A stretch of 6,253 nucleotides of DNA from CAZBZG01 sp964496245 (GCA_964496245.1 CAZBZG010000277.1:1-6253), one strand, 5' to 3'. Numbered from the stretch's first letter, positions 1-5,635 are shown. The notes: generated by a model not told the origin, from the sequence alone. Translations and numbers: made by a program.

Positions 1-18
1 GCCCACCCAAGGGTGGGC
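1..18 (-). terminator. Perfect hairpin after the last operon gene, possible terminator (cut by window edge)
   Basis: GCCCACCC and GGGTGGGC are separated by only two bases, giving a 7-bp stem with a 4-nt loop. It starts 32 bases after the stop codon of the SAM methyltransferase gene that ends at 51. This is the position expected of an intrinsic terminator for the minus-strand operon. The T-tract needed to confirm it would lie outside the window, so this is a position-based inference. The bases between hairpin and stop codon (19-50) show nothing else recognisable. Confidence 0.4.
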
Positions 19-50
19 ATGGCACCGGGTACGGGTAGGGAAGCGGACGA

Positions 51-1289
51 CTACTTGCGCACGCGCAGGATGGCGACCAGGCCGTGGCCGCGGCCGCGGC
101 CGACCTGGAAGCTGCGTTCGAGGTTGCGCAGGCAGTAGGCGAGCTGCGGCTCGATGACGTTGGCGCGCTTGTCCGCGTCCTGGAAGTGCTCGCAGGATTC
201 CACCACCCGGGCCATGGTCTGCATGCCCTCGGCCAGGTAGTCGGTGATGCCCTTGGGGGGCGTGCTCAGGGCGCGGCCCGCATCCGCCTGCTCGCACACG
301 GTCTGGGTGTACTCCAATAGAGCGTTCCATTGTGCGGCGAGATCGCCGAGCAGCCGGTTGGCCTTGTCGAAGCCTTCCTTGGGCTGGTAGGTGAAGTGGA
401 GATCCGCCAGGTCCGTGCGCACGAGGGGTTCGTGCAGGCTGTTCAGGTTCTCGCGGATGGGCATGGGGTTGCCGTTGTACTCGCCCGTGTCGATGTGCCG
501 GCCTGAGAAGAGCGACCGGTCGGCCAGGCGCACGAGCTCCAGGTGGGCGCTCGCCGCCTGGTTGGCGCGTTCCACCATGTCGTGCACTTCTTCGCTGCTC
601 ACCAGCCGCAGGGGAAAGCTCTCGATGACTTTGGTGGCTCGCTCCTCGGCGCTGTAGATGTAGGAGATGCGGTAGTCCATCCACTGTTCCTCGCTGGTGT
701 CCGCGTCCCAGAGGTCCTGCCACTCGTAGGTGTAGCGGCCCAGCCAGTCGGCGAGCAGGATGGCGCCGTCCTTCCCGTGGTCGGCCACTTCGGCGAAGAG
801 GCGGATCGTCTCGTCGGTGTGGAGATGCGAGAGGGTCCCGAAGGAGGCGAAGTAGAGGTCGTAGAAGTCCTCGTCATCCTCGACCGGCAACCCCTGGGAG
901 AGGTCGCCGTGGGTGAAGAGCATGTTCTCGTGCTCCTCGAACCGGTCCTTGGCCTGCTCGAGCAGGGTCTCGTTGATGTCCACGCCCTTGTGGAAGCCGA
1001 CGGCCTCGGGTGTGAGGAGCCGGGCGTCGGCATCGGCCAGCCGGTCGCCCTGGTCGACCACGTGCTGAAGCGTGGCGAATCCGTCGCCCGCGCCGCAGCC
1101 GAGGTCGAGCAGGCGGAGCTTGCGCCCCTCCCCGTTCGCGGTCGCGGCCAGTTCGCGGACATGCGGCTGGAGCTCGAGCCGGAGGAACTCCTCCTCCCAG
1201 TAGGTGCGGACATTGTCGTATTTGCCGAGCAGCCCGCTTTGCACCTCGTAGCGGCCGCTGGTCGCGGCCTGGTCATAGGCTGTGTTCAC
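51..1289 (-). CDS. Class I SAM-dependent methyltransferase, substrate unknown, with a long unassigned C-terminal region
   Basis: The predicted protein has 412 residues. It shows a class I (Rossmann) methyltransferase core: motif I LDLGCGAGDG at residues 61-70, an acidic ribose-binding residue in GVDIN (D104), GDL at 128-130, and the post-motif strand DLYFASFGTLSHL at 144-156. The N-terminal stretch (LLGKYDNVRTYWEEEFLRL, about 20-38) looks like a substrate-binding lid. Residues from about 230 to 412 form a long, partly helical extension that I do not recognise. I chose the GTG at 1289 because it overlaps the stop of the preceding corrinoid gene as GTGA and has GGAG eight bases upstream. The open frame continues further upstream, but only as a shadow of the corrinoid gene. 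It is the last gene of the corrinoid operon, so its substrate or product is probably tied to the same methyl metabolism. It ends in TAG. The methyltransferase fold is clear; the substrate (small amine, metabolite or protein) is not. Confidence 0.85.
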   Translation of the reverse strand: MNTAYDQAATSGRYEVQSGLLGKYDNVRTYWEEEFLRLELQPHVRELAATANGEGRKLRLLDLGCGAGDGFATLQHVVDQGDRLADADARLLTPEAVGFHKGVDINETLLEQAKDRFEEHENMLFTHGDLSQGLPVEDDEDFYDLYFASFGTLSHLHTDETIRLFAEVADHGKDGAILLADWLGRYTYEWQDLWDADTSEEQWMDYRISYIYSAEERATKVIESFPLRLVSSEEVHDMVERANQAASAHLELVRLADRSLFSGRHIDTGEYNGNPMPIRENLNSLHEPLVRTDLADLHFTYQPKEGFDKANRLLGDLAAQWNALLEYTQTVCEQADAGRALSTPPKGITDYLAEGMQTMARVVESCEHFQDADKRANVIEPQLAYCLRNLERSFQVGRGRGHGLVAILRVRK

Positions 1290-1972
1290 GATGCGGTCTC
1301 CAGCTTGCGCAATTGCTCGATGGCGTCGAAGGCGTCGTTCCCGTAGGCGTCGGCGCCGATGCGCTCGGCGAATTCGGGCGAGGTCGGCGCGCCGCCGATC
1401 ACCACCTTGATGCCGTCCCGCAATCCCGCTTCCTTGAGCTTCTGGATGACGGACTCCATCTTGACCATGGTGGTGGTGAGCAGCGCGGACAGGCCCAGGA
1501 TCTGCGCGTCGAATTCCCTGACCGCCTCCACGATCTTGTCGTCCGGCACGTCGATGCCGATGTCCTTGACTTCGAACCCGGCCCCTTTCAGCATGGTGGC
1601 CACGATGTTCTTGCCGATGTCGTGGAGGTCGCCTTCCACCGTGGCCAGGACCACGCGGCCCTTGCTCTCGATGTCGCCTTCCTTGAGGTAGGGCTCGAGC
1701 TGGTCCATGGCCGTGCCCACGCACTCGGCGGCTGCGATCATGTCCGGGATCATGTACTCGCCCGACTCGTACTTCTGGCCGACCTCCGTCATGGCGGAGG
1801 TGAGGCTGGCGAGGATCCGCTTGCCCGGGATCTCCTCGGCCATGGCCCGGTCGACGAGTTCGGTCACGCCCGGTTCGCCCTCCATGTCGCCGTCATAGCC
1901 TTCGTCGTCCTCGTCGAGGTGTCCGAGGATCGTATTGCGTTTGAGCTCGCTCAACAGTTGTTCCGGGTCCAT
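1286..1972 (-). CDS. Corrinoid (B12)-binding methyl-carrier protein, MtgC/MttC-like
   Basis: This 228-residue protein carries the methyl group between the two methyltransferases encoded upstream, on a cobalamin cofactor. Residues 1-95 form the helical cap domain, with the typical GEYMIPDMI at 71-79. Residues about 105-228 form the Rossmann-like B12 domain with the DxHxxG signature (D115, H117, G120; H117 is the predicted lower cobalt ligand), the S of LSALLTT at 162 and GG at 193-194. Length and domain order are standard for MtgC/MtbC/MttC-type proteins. The start is ATG at 1972 with GGAGG seven bases upstream; the larger open frame extending toward 2830 is a shadow of the MttB-family gene. 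One odd point is an acidic stretch at residues 20-35 (9 of 16 are D or E) where such proteins usually have a short loop. The gap to the MttB-family gene is 26 bp, and the stop TGA overlaps the next gene's GTG. Confidence 0.93.
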   Translation of the reverse strand: MDPEQLLSELKRNTILGHLDEDDEGYDGDMEGEPGVTELVDRAMAEEIPGKRILASLTSAMTEVGQKYESGEYMIPDMIAAAECVGTAMDQLEPYLKEGDIESKGRVVLATVEGDLHDIGKNIVATMLKGAGFEVKDIGIDVPDDKIVEAVREFDAQILGLSALLTTTMVKMESVIQKLKEAGLRDGIKVVIGGAPTSPEFAERIGADAYGNDAFDAIEQLRKLETAS

Positions 1973-1979
1973 GTGTGGG

Positions 1980-1984
1980 CCTCC
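1980..1984 (-). promoter_or_regulatory. Ribosome binding site of the corrinoid protein gene
   Basis: On the minus strand GGAGG lies seven bases before the ATG at 1972, inside the 26-bp gap after the MttB-family stop codon. It settles the start of the corrinoid gene inside a much longer open frame. It also suggests independent, strong translation of the carrier protein. Confidence 0.8.
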
Positions 1985-1998
1985 GTTGGGTGGAATGG

Positions 1999-3555
1999 CT
2001 ACAGATCGAAATCCGTCTGGGGCAGCAGCCCCGGGATCTCCTGACAGATCTTCGCGACAAGGGCGTCGTCCAGCCGTTCGCCGGGCGTGGAGCGGATGCG
2101 CTCCAGCTCGGTCACCGCGTTGGCGATGACCGCGTCGCTCGTGCCGTCGCTTTCGAGCGGATAGGGCTCGGAGACCACGCCGCGCCGCCGCTGCTTGCGG
2201 ATGTGGCGCGCGAAGAGCCGGCTGCTGGACTTGAGAACCTTGCGCACTTCCTTGACGGCTGCTTCGGTATCGGTCGCGTCGAATCGCGGCTGGCGCACGA
2301 CCTGCTTGACGATGCCCACGTTCGCGTTGTCGATCACAGCCTGCGCCGGGCAGAAGATGCTGGTGCGGTCGAGCAGACCGAAGGCGTAGTGAATGTACTG
2401 CGCGCCTGCCTGGGCGATGGCCAGATGGCTGAGCAGCTTCTCCACGCCGGCTTCGAGACCGGGCACGCCGGTGTCGCCCACGCCGGCGGTGGAGTAGCAG
2501 GGAATCCTGTAGTGCCGGGCCATCTGGATGCAGTCGATGTTGTAGTGGATGAATTCGGGCGCGCCGTACAGATCGTGGAGCGTGTCCAGGCGCGAGCGCA
2601 CGGGCACGGCGCCGTAGAGCACGGGCGTGCCCGGATGGACGAGCTGGCCCAGGGTGATGCCGGCCAGGATCTCGGCGTTGATCTGGGCGGTCATGCCCTC
2701 TTCCTGGATGGGCGCGGTCGAGCCGCCCTGGGGCGAAGAGCTGACCACGAGCGGGCAGCCCCGGCGGGTGATCTCGATCACCTTCTGCGTGGTGTCGTCC
2801 ACCATCTGCAGGGGGCTTTTGACCAGGCACGCGATGAACGAGACCACGGGGTTCTGCTTGCGCGCTTCCTCCCCGCCGGCGATCAGGTCGGCCAGTTTGA
2901 GTACGTCGTCGAGCTTCTCGATGTTGGTGAGGCCGGCCTGCACGTGCTTCTGCATGTACATGAGTGCGGCGAAAAAGACGTTCACGTCCTTGTTGTCCGC
3001 ACAGATGCGCTCGTCCTGGACGTTGACGTTGCGGATGAAGAAATCCACGTTCTCCAGCGCGTTGCAGAGCCGGGCCGAGTCGCAGAGGCGGGCGATGCTG
3101 CCCCGGTCCTCGCGGAAGACCGGAAACTTGCGGGTCAGACTGGCGTCGTCCGTGGCCTGAAAGTCCTTGATCTCGGTTTCGAGAAAGACGTTGGTCTCCG
3201 AGCCCGTGCCGAAGTAGATGCGCGGCTCTTCGGCGTCGAGCACGAGGCGGCTGGCCGGGTCCCGCGCGCCGAGCACCACGCGCGAGGGCGCGCTCTCGAT
3301 CGCCTGCCGCACGACCGTCTCCGGGATCTGCACGATCCAGGCGCCCTGGTCGTCGGAGCGTTCGACCGCGCAGCCGTTGTCGCCGTAGATGCCGGCCGCG
3401 TCTTCGTTGAAGCAGAGGATGCCGGGATCCTGCAGGATCTGCATGGAGGCCGCGTGAATGGCCTCGATCTGCCCGGCGTCGATGCGGGTGACGGGGTCGA
3501 CCACCACCCCCGCTCGACAGGTCTCTGTGGTTGCCGTCTGGCTCGCTTCTGTCAT
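1999..3555 (-). CDS. MttB/MtgB-family N-methyl:corrinoid methyltransferase, pyrrolysine-free type
   Basis: This 518-residue protein belongs to the trimethylamine methyltransferase (MttB) superfamily, cytoplasmic TIM-barrel enzymes that move a methyl group from a methylated amine to Co(I) of a partner corrinoid protein. Family landmarks seen: the SSSPQGGSTAPIQEEG stretch at about 272-287, followed by INAEILAGITLGQLVHPGTPVLYG (292-315), and the TAGVGDTGVPGLEAGVEKL region (356-374). Archaeal MttB carries an in-frame UAG coding pyrrolysine. Here the whole frame is open, so this is the pyrrolysine-free branch, whose characterised members (MtgB, MtpB, MtcB, MtyB) demethylate glycine betaine, proline betaine, carnitine or gamma-butyrobetaine. 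The substrate of this protein cannot be assigned. The ATG at 3555 overlaps the preceding stop as ATGA and has a GGAAGGA-type RBS. The gene ends in TAG; continuing past it adds only 15 codons before TGA, out of frame with the corrinoid gene. Confidence 0.93.
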   Translation of the reverse strand: MTEASQTATTETCRAGVVVDPVTRIDAGQIEAIHAASMQILQDPGILCFNEDAAGIYGDNGCAVERSDDQGAWIVQIPETVVRQAIESAPSRVVLGARDPASRLVLDAEEPRIYFGTGSETNVFLETEIKDFQATDDASLTRKFPVFREDRGSIARLCDSARLCNALENVDFFIRNVNVQDERICADNKDVNVFFAALMYMQKHVQAGLTNIEKLDDVLKLADLIAGGEEARKQNPVVSFIACLVKSPLQMVDDTTQKVIEITRRGCPLVVSSSPQGGSTAPIQEEGMTAQINAEILAGITLGQLVHPGTPVLYGAVPVRSRLDTLHDLYGAPEFIHYNIDCIQMARHYRIPCYSTAGVGDTGVPGLEAGVEKLLSHLAIAQAGAQYIHYAFGLLDRTSIFCPAQAVIDNANVGIVKQVVRQPRFDATDTEAAVKEVRKVLKSSSRLFARHIRKQRRRGVVSEPYPLESDGTSDAVIANAVTELERIRSTPGERLDDALVAKICQEIPGLLPQTDFDL

Positions 3556-4397
3556 GATGTCTGTCCTTCCTTGCCCTTGGATTCAGGCGGGTCGAAGAGT
3601 CCTTCGCGTACGGCGCGGCCGAAGCGGCGGCAGTGCCGGTCGCGTCCGCTGATGAGTTGTCCGAGCAGCAGCCCCTTGCGGATGCTCGGCCGCGTGGGAT
3701 CGCAGAGGGCCGAGTCCAGTCCGTGGGTCAGGGCGGCCGTGAGGAACGCGCGGTTGATCTCGGCGCGCTTCTTGAGGCCGTGGGAGAAGTTGCTCACGCC
3801 CATGGTGGTCTTGGCTTCGGGCAACGCCGCCTTGATGCGCTCCAGCGTTTCCAGGGTCACCATGCCCTGGCGCACGTCCGCGGCAATGGGCAGCACGAGC
3901 GGGTCGAAGAAGAGGCGCTTGGCCGGGATGCCGTGCTTGCCGGCCGCTTCTGTGATGCGCTTGCAGATGTCCACCCGCTTGGCCGGCTCGCGGGGGATGC
4001 CGTGCTCGTCCATGGCCAGGGCGATGAGGGGCGCGTCGTGTTCGGCGGCTACGGCGAAGCCGCGGTCCATGATCGCGTTCTCGGCCTTGATGGAGTTGAG
4101 CATGCACGGGCGCCGGCCGGCCAGGTGTTCGGCGGCTGCGGCAAGGATTTCGGGCGCAGCCGCATCGAGCACCAGCTTCCGTTCCGTGGTCTCCAGGGCC
4201 ACGTCGATGAGCCAGCAGAGGTTCTGGATCTCCTCGCTGGCGTCGCCCTCGCCCGTGCCGGCATTGAGGTCGATGTACTTGGCGCCGGCGTCATCCTGTT
4301 TGCGGATTTCGCCGACAATGGTCGCCCGGTCGTGGGCCAGGATGGCCTCGCGCGGGGTCTTGCGGGACGCGTTGATGCGTTCGCCGATCACGATCAT
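3552..4397 (-). CDS. Methyltetrahydrofolate:corrinoid methyltransferase (MtgA/MeTr family)
   Basis: This 281-residue protein has the dihydropteroate-synthase-like TIM barrel of MeTr, AcsE and MtgA. It should transfer the methyl group from methyl-Co(III) on the corrinoid protein to tetrahydrofolate, or the reverse. Visible motifs: GERIN at 5-9, YIDLNAG at 41-47, LDAAAP at 77-82, LNSI at 100-103, FFDPLVLP at 163-170 and GVSNFSHGL at 200-208. D78, N101, D165 and N203 align by motif and spacing with the pterin-binding D75, N96, D160 and N199 known from Moorella MeTr. The pterin site therefore looks intact. The ATG at 4397 has GAGGAG about 11 bases upstream, slightly far. A GTG two codons in is an alternative start. 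The stop TGA overlaps the MttB-family ATG, so the two enzymes are translationally coupled. The full-length MetH Hcy and B12 modules are absent, which separates it from methionine synthase. Confidence 0.93.
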   Translation of the reverse strand: MIVIGERINASRKTPREAILAHDRATIVGEIRKQDDAGAKYIDLNAGTGEGDASEEIQNLCWLIDVALETTERKLVLDAAAPEILAAAAEHLAGRRPCMLNSIKAENAIMDRGFAVAAEHDAPLIALAMDEHGIPREPAKRVDICKRITEAAGKHGIPAKRLFFDPLVLPIAADVRQGMVTLETLERIKAALPEAKTTMGVSNFSHGLKKRAEINRAFLTAALTHGLDSALCDPTRPSIRKGLLLGQLISGRDRHCRRFGRAVREGLFDPPESKGKEGQTS

Positions 4398-4441
4398 GTT
4401 GACAGATACTCCTCACTGGTGAATGCGTTCCAGATGATCCT

Positions 4442-4553
4442 CACCACGAAGGCCACGAAGCGCACGAAGCCCGCGCCCGGAGCCGATCCTGGTAAGAGAC
4501 CTCACGAAAATCCATCGCCGCTATCCTTTGTGTCCGTCGTGCTCTTCGTGGTG
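4442..4553. repeat. Inverted intergenic repeat built from 9-bp CACGAAG units
   Basis: The left arm (4442-4469) reads CACCACGAAG followed by further CACGAAG copies every 9 bp. The right arm (4526-4553) is its inverse, ending CTTCGTGGTG. The two 28-base arms match at 22 positions when one is reverse-complemented, and enclose about 56 bases. Translated on the plus strand it gives the tell-tale TTKATKRTK and FVSVVLFVV strings that fill spurious small proteins in many environmental genomes. From general experience such elements are dispersed in intergenic regions of Planctomycetes, Verrucomicrobia and similar groups. This copy is degenerate. It sits inside an operon and could form a long hairpin in the mRNA. 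Confidence 0.75.
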
Positions 4554-4559
4554 ATCGAA

Positions 4560-4577
4560 CCCGCGAAAGCCAGCGGG
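4560..4577. repeat. Small inverted repeat after the activation gene
   Basis: CCCGC (4560-4564) and GCGGG (4573-4577) flank an 8-nt loop, 28 bases after the activation-gene stop. On the minus strand only two T residues follow, so a strong terminator is unlikely. It may act as an attenuating or mRNA-stabilising hairpin. Confidence 0.3.
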
Positions 4578-4604
4578 ACACGTGCATCCCTTCTTGCGGT
4601 AGAT

Positions 4605-5318
4605 CTACAGCCGCCGGTGGGGGCAGGTCGTTCGGGAGCAGTAGAGGCAGGCGTTCCCGTACCGGTCGACCAGGCCGCACGGGCCGATGCCCATGAAGCC
4701 GGAGATGCTCTTGCGCGGAGACATCAGGCAGCTCTCGGTCAGATCGATCCCGGCCGGGTTGTCGGGGAGAAGCTGAAAGACCTTCTCCTGCTCCTGGATG
4801 GGCCAGTCGCAGTAGCCCGGGCTGTACCGCTCGGTCAGGGTTTTCCCGTCCGGCAAAGCCTCTTCGAGGGTGGCCCTGGTCTGCTCGGCCGCATATTCCA
4901 CGGTTCGGCTTGCCACCTCGTCCAGCACGTAGCCGTAGGAGCCGTTCTCTTCCTGGGCGCTGGCGATGCGTTCGTCCACAGCCTCGCCCAGAGTCACGGC
5001 GAACACGATGCCCGTGTGGCAGTGGCGCATGGCTGCGCTGATCTTGGAACTGGCCAGCAGCACGTCCCCCAGCCGGACGCCGGTGTCGTCGCTGTGCATG
5101 GGATACAAAGTGTAGGCCGCGTGCGGGTCGGCGGCGTCGCTCACTTCGGCTGCCGCTTCTTCGTAACTGTTCTGGGTGCGGGGAGAGAGGCCTTCGCCTG
5201 CTTCGGCTTCCACGTGGTCGGCGATCTCCTCCTGCTCGAGGATGACGCCAAGAGCCGCCGCTTTGGCCATGAGCCCCTGTTCATCGAGAGCTGCTGCGAT
5301 TCCCTGGGTCTGTGGCAT
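4605..5318 (-). CDS. Stand-alone MetH reactivation-domain-like protein (corrinoid reductive activation)
   Basis: The 237-residue product resembles the C-terminal AdoMet-binding activation domain of B12-dependent methionine synthase, here as a free protein. In MetH this domain remethylates inactive Co(II)-cobalamin using SAM and an electron from a flavodoxin. Seen: TGIVFAVTLGEAVDERI (about 93-109), LDEVASRTVE (about 123-132), the SAM-binding hallmark YSPGYCDWPIQEQEKVFQLL (about 159-178), and MSPRKSISGFMGIG (about 199-212). The protein ends with a cysteine group: C214, C224, C227, C232. ATG at 5318 is preferred, with GGGGG ten bases upstream; a TTG 33 bases further up would add 11 residues. Its position at the head of the corrinoid operon suggests that it reactivates the operon's own carrier protein. 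It could instead complete a split MetH encoded elsewhere, as in Thermotoga. It ends in TAG. Confidence 0.85.
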   Translation of the reverse strand: MPQTQGIAAALDEQGLMAKAAALGVILEQEEIADHVEAEAGEGLSPRTQNSYEEAAAEVSDAADPHAAYTLYPMHSDDTGVRLGDVLLASSKISAAMRHCHTGIVFAVTLGEAVDERIASAQEENGSYGYVLDEVASRTVEYAAEQTRATLEEALPDGKTLTERYSPGYCDWPIQEQEKVFQLLPDNPAGIDLTESCLMSPRKSISGFMGIGPCGLVDRYGNACLYCSRTTCPHRRL

Positions 5319-5362
5319 CCGGCTGATTCCCCCTTGTCCAATGCACAGCAACCGGCCCCTGC

Positions 5363-5378
5363 CTTCCGCAAGCGGAAG
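5363..5378 (-). repeat. Hairpin with CUUG tetraloop in the leader
   Basis: On the minus strand CTTCCG-CTTG-CGGAAG forms a perfect 6-bp stem closed by a CUUG tetraloop on a G-C pair, a known very stable loop type. It ends about 27 bases before the GGGGG ribosome-binding stretch of the activation gene. It has no T-tract after it, so it is not a terminator. It could affect translation initiation. Confidence 0.5.
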
Positions 5379-5392
5379 ACGAGACCGCTCGA

Positions 5393-5407
5393 GCCGTTGC
5401 TAACGGC
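5393..5407. repeat. Hairpin GCCGTT-AGC-AACGGC in the leader
   Basis: A perfect 6-bp stem with a 3-nt loop, 14 bases from the CUUG hairpin. The two form a consecutive pair of stem-loops just upstream of the activation gene. Function is unknown. Confidence 0.4.
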
Positions 5408-5408
5408 C

Positions 5409-5430
5409 CACCGCCGGGTCACCGCCGGGT
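5409..5430. repeat. Exact tandem repeat of 11 bp (CACCGCCGGGT x2)
   Basis: Two directly adjacent identical copies, 5409-5419 and 5420-5430, within the leader. On the minus strand the unit reads ACCCGGCGGTG. It could be a direct-repeat protein site or a simple replication slip. Confidence 0.55.
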
Positions 5431-5439
5431 TGGGAGTCA

Positions 5440-5451
5440 GGAGGCGCCTCC
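5440..5451. repeat. 12-bp perfect palindrome GGAGGCGCCTCC
   Basis: The sequence is identical on both strands and contains a Shine-Dalgarno-like GGAGG. It lies in the leader about 120 bases before the activation-gene start. It may be an operator for a dimeric protein or part of RNA structure. There is no direct evidence for either. Confidence 0.4.
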
Positions 5452-5503
5452 GGGAACGGGTTGGATCAACCGCGCTGGAGGCATCCACCAGTCGGACCGA
5501 ACG

Positions 5504-5521
5504 CGCCAGAGGGCTCTGGCG
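5504..5521. repeat. 8-bp perfect inverted repeat CGCCAGAG-GG-CTCTGGCG
   Basis: A compact stem-loop directly next to the large 5528-5635 hairpin, in the predicted leader. Neither strand has a T-run after it, so it is not a classic intrinsic terminator. Confidence 0.5.
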
Positions 5522-5527
5522 GGCATG

Positions 5528-5635
5528 GAGGCAGCGGGTACGGAGGACTGAGCAGGGTTCCCGGCAGTGAGGAGCTAGCGGACTTTGTCGGAAGCTCCAC
5601 TGTCAAACCGCTGCTCTTCGAGTCCTCCTTGCCTC
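5528..5635 (-). other. 108-nt imperfect long hairpin, candidate structured leader RNA
   Basis: Nested complementary arms read by eye (plus coordinates): GAGGCA 5528-5533 with TGCCTC 5630-5635; GGAGGACT 5542-5549 with AGTCCTCC 5621-5628; GAGCAG 5550-5555 with CTGCTC 5611-5616; GGTT 5556-5559 with AACC 5606-5609; CAGT 5565-5568 with ACTG 5599-5602; GGAGCT 5571-5576 with AGCTCC 5593-5598. That is 34 Watson-Crick pairs interrupted by small bulges and loops, with a 16-nt apical loop. It starts about 27 nt after the predicted transcription start on the minus strand. I do not recognise the family. It could be a novel cis-regulatory RNA or an inverted-repeat mobile remnant. The structure is seen in the sequence; the role is inferred. 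Confidence 0.5.

Larger units (their letters stand above)
4398..4604. other. Gap inside the operon between activation gene and MeTr gene
   Basis: These 207 bp contain no credible gene. They hold the CACGAAG-type inverted repeat (4442-4553), a small hairpin CCCGC/GCGGG (4560-4577) just after the activation-gene stop codon, and the RBS of the MeTr gene. I see no convincing sigma70 promoter on the minus strand, so the downstream four genes probably depend on read-through from the promoter near 5690. A weak internal promoter cannot be excluded. Confidence 0.6.

Noticed and set aside
1290..1724. Upstream extension of the SAM methyltransferase frame
   Set aside because: It overlaps the corrinoid-protein gene and encodes only a low-complexity R/G/H sequence. 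The GTG at 1289 has a suitable RBS and the usual 4-nt overlap.
1999..2001. Amber codon of the MttB-family gene as pyrrolysine
   Set aside because: The TAG is at the normal C-terminal end, only 15 codons before the next stop, and TAG ends three other genes here. Archaeal MttB places its pyrrolysine inside the barrel region, where this gene has ordinary codons.
1973..2830. Upstream extension of the corrinoid protein frame
   Set aside because: The extension is arginine/proline/histidine-rich and overlaps the MttB-family gene on the same strand in another frame. The RBS at 1980-1984 and the family-typical N-terminus place the start at 1972.
1975..4422. 815-codon open frame on the plus strand
   Set aside because: It lies antisense to three well-supported genes (MttB-family, MeTr and the start of the corrinoid gene). 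Its translation is low-complexity V/A/G/H/D/R-rich sequence typical of antisense frames in GC-rich DNA. No family motif is visible.
5431..5452. Cobalamin riboswitch on the plus strand (GGGAGTCAGGAG resembles a B12 box)
   Set aside because: Only this short string matches. The rest of the B12 riboswitch core is not recognisable upstream, and the plus strand has no downstream gene to control. A covariance-model search would settle it.
5456..5543. 29-codon minus-strand frame in the leader starting with ATG near 5527, possible leader peptide
   Set aside because: There is no Shine-Dalgarno sequence before it, no run of regulatory codons such as Met, and it lies across strong hairpins.
3633..5570. 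645-codon open frame on the plus strand
   Set aside because: It is antisense to the MeTr and activation genes and runs through the CACGAAG repeat, producing the artefactual TTKATKRTK and FVSVVLFVV strings. There is no credible start signal or motif.
5528..5635. Integron attC site
   Set aside because: The large hairpin has attC-like size, but I do not find the paired RYYYAAC and GTTRRRY core sites at its ends, and there is no integron context.
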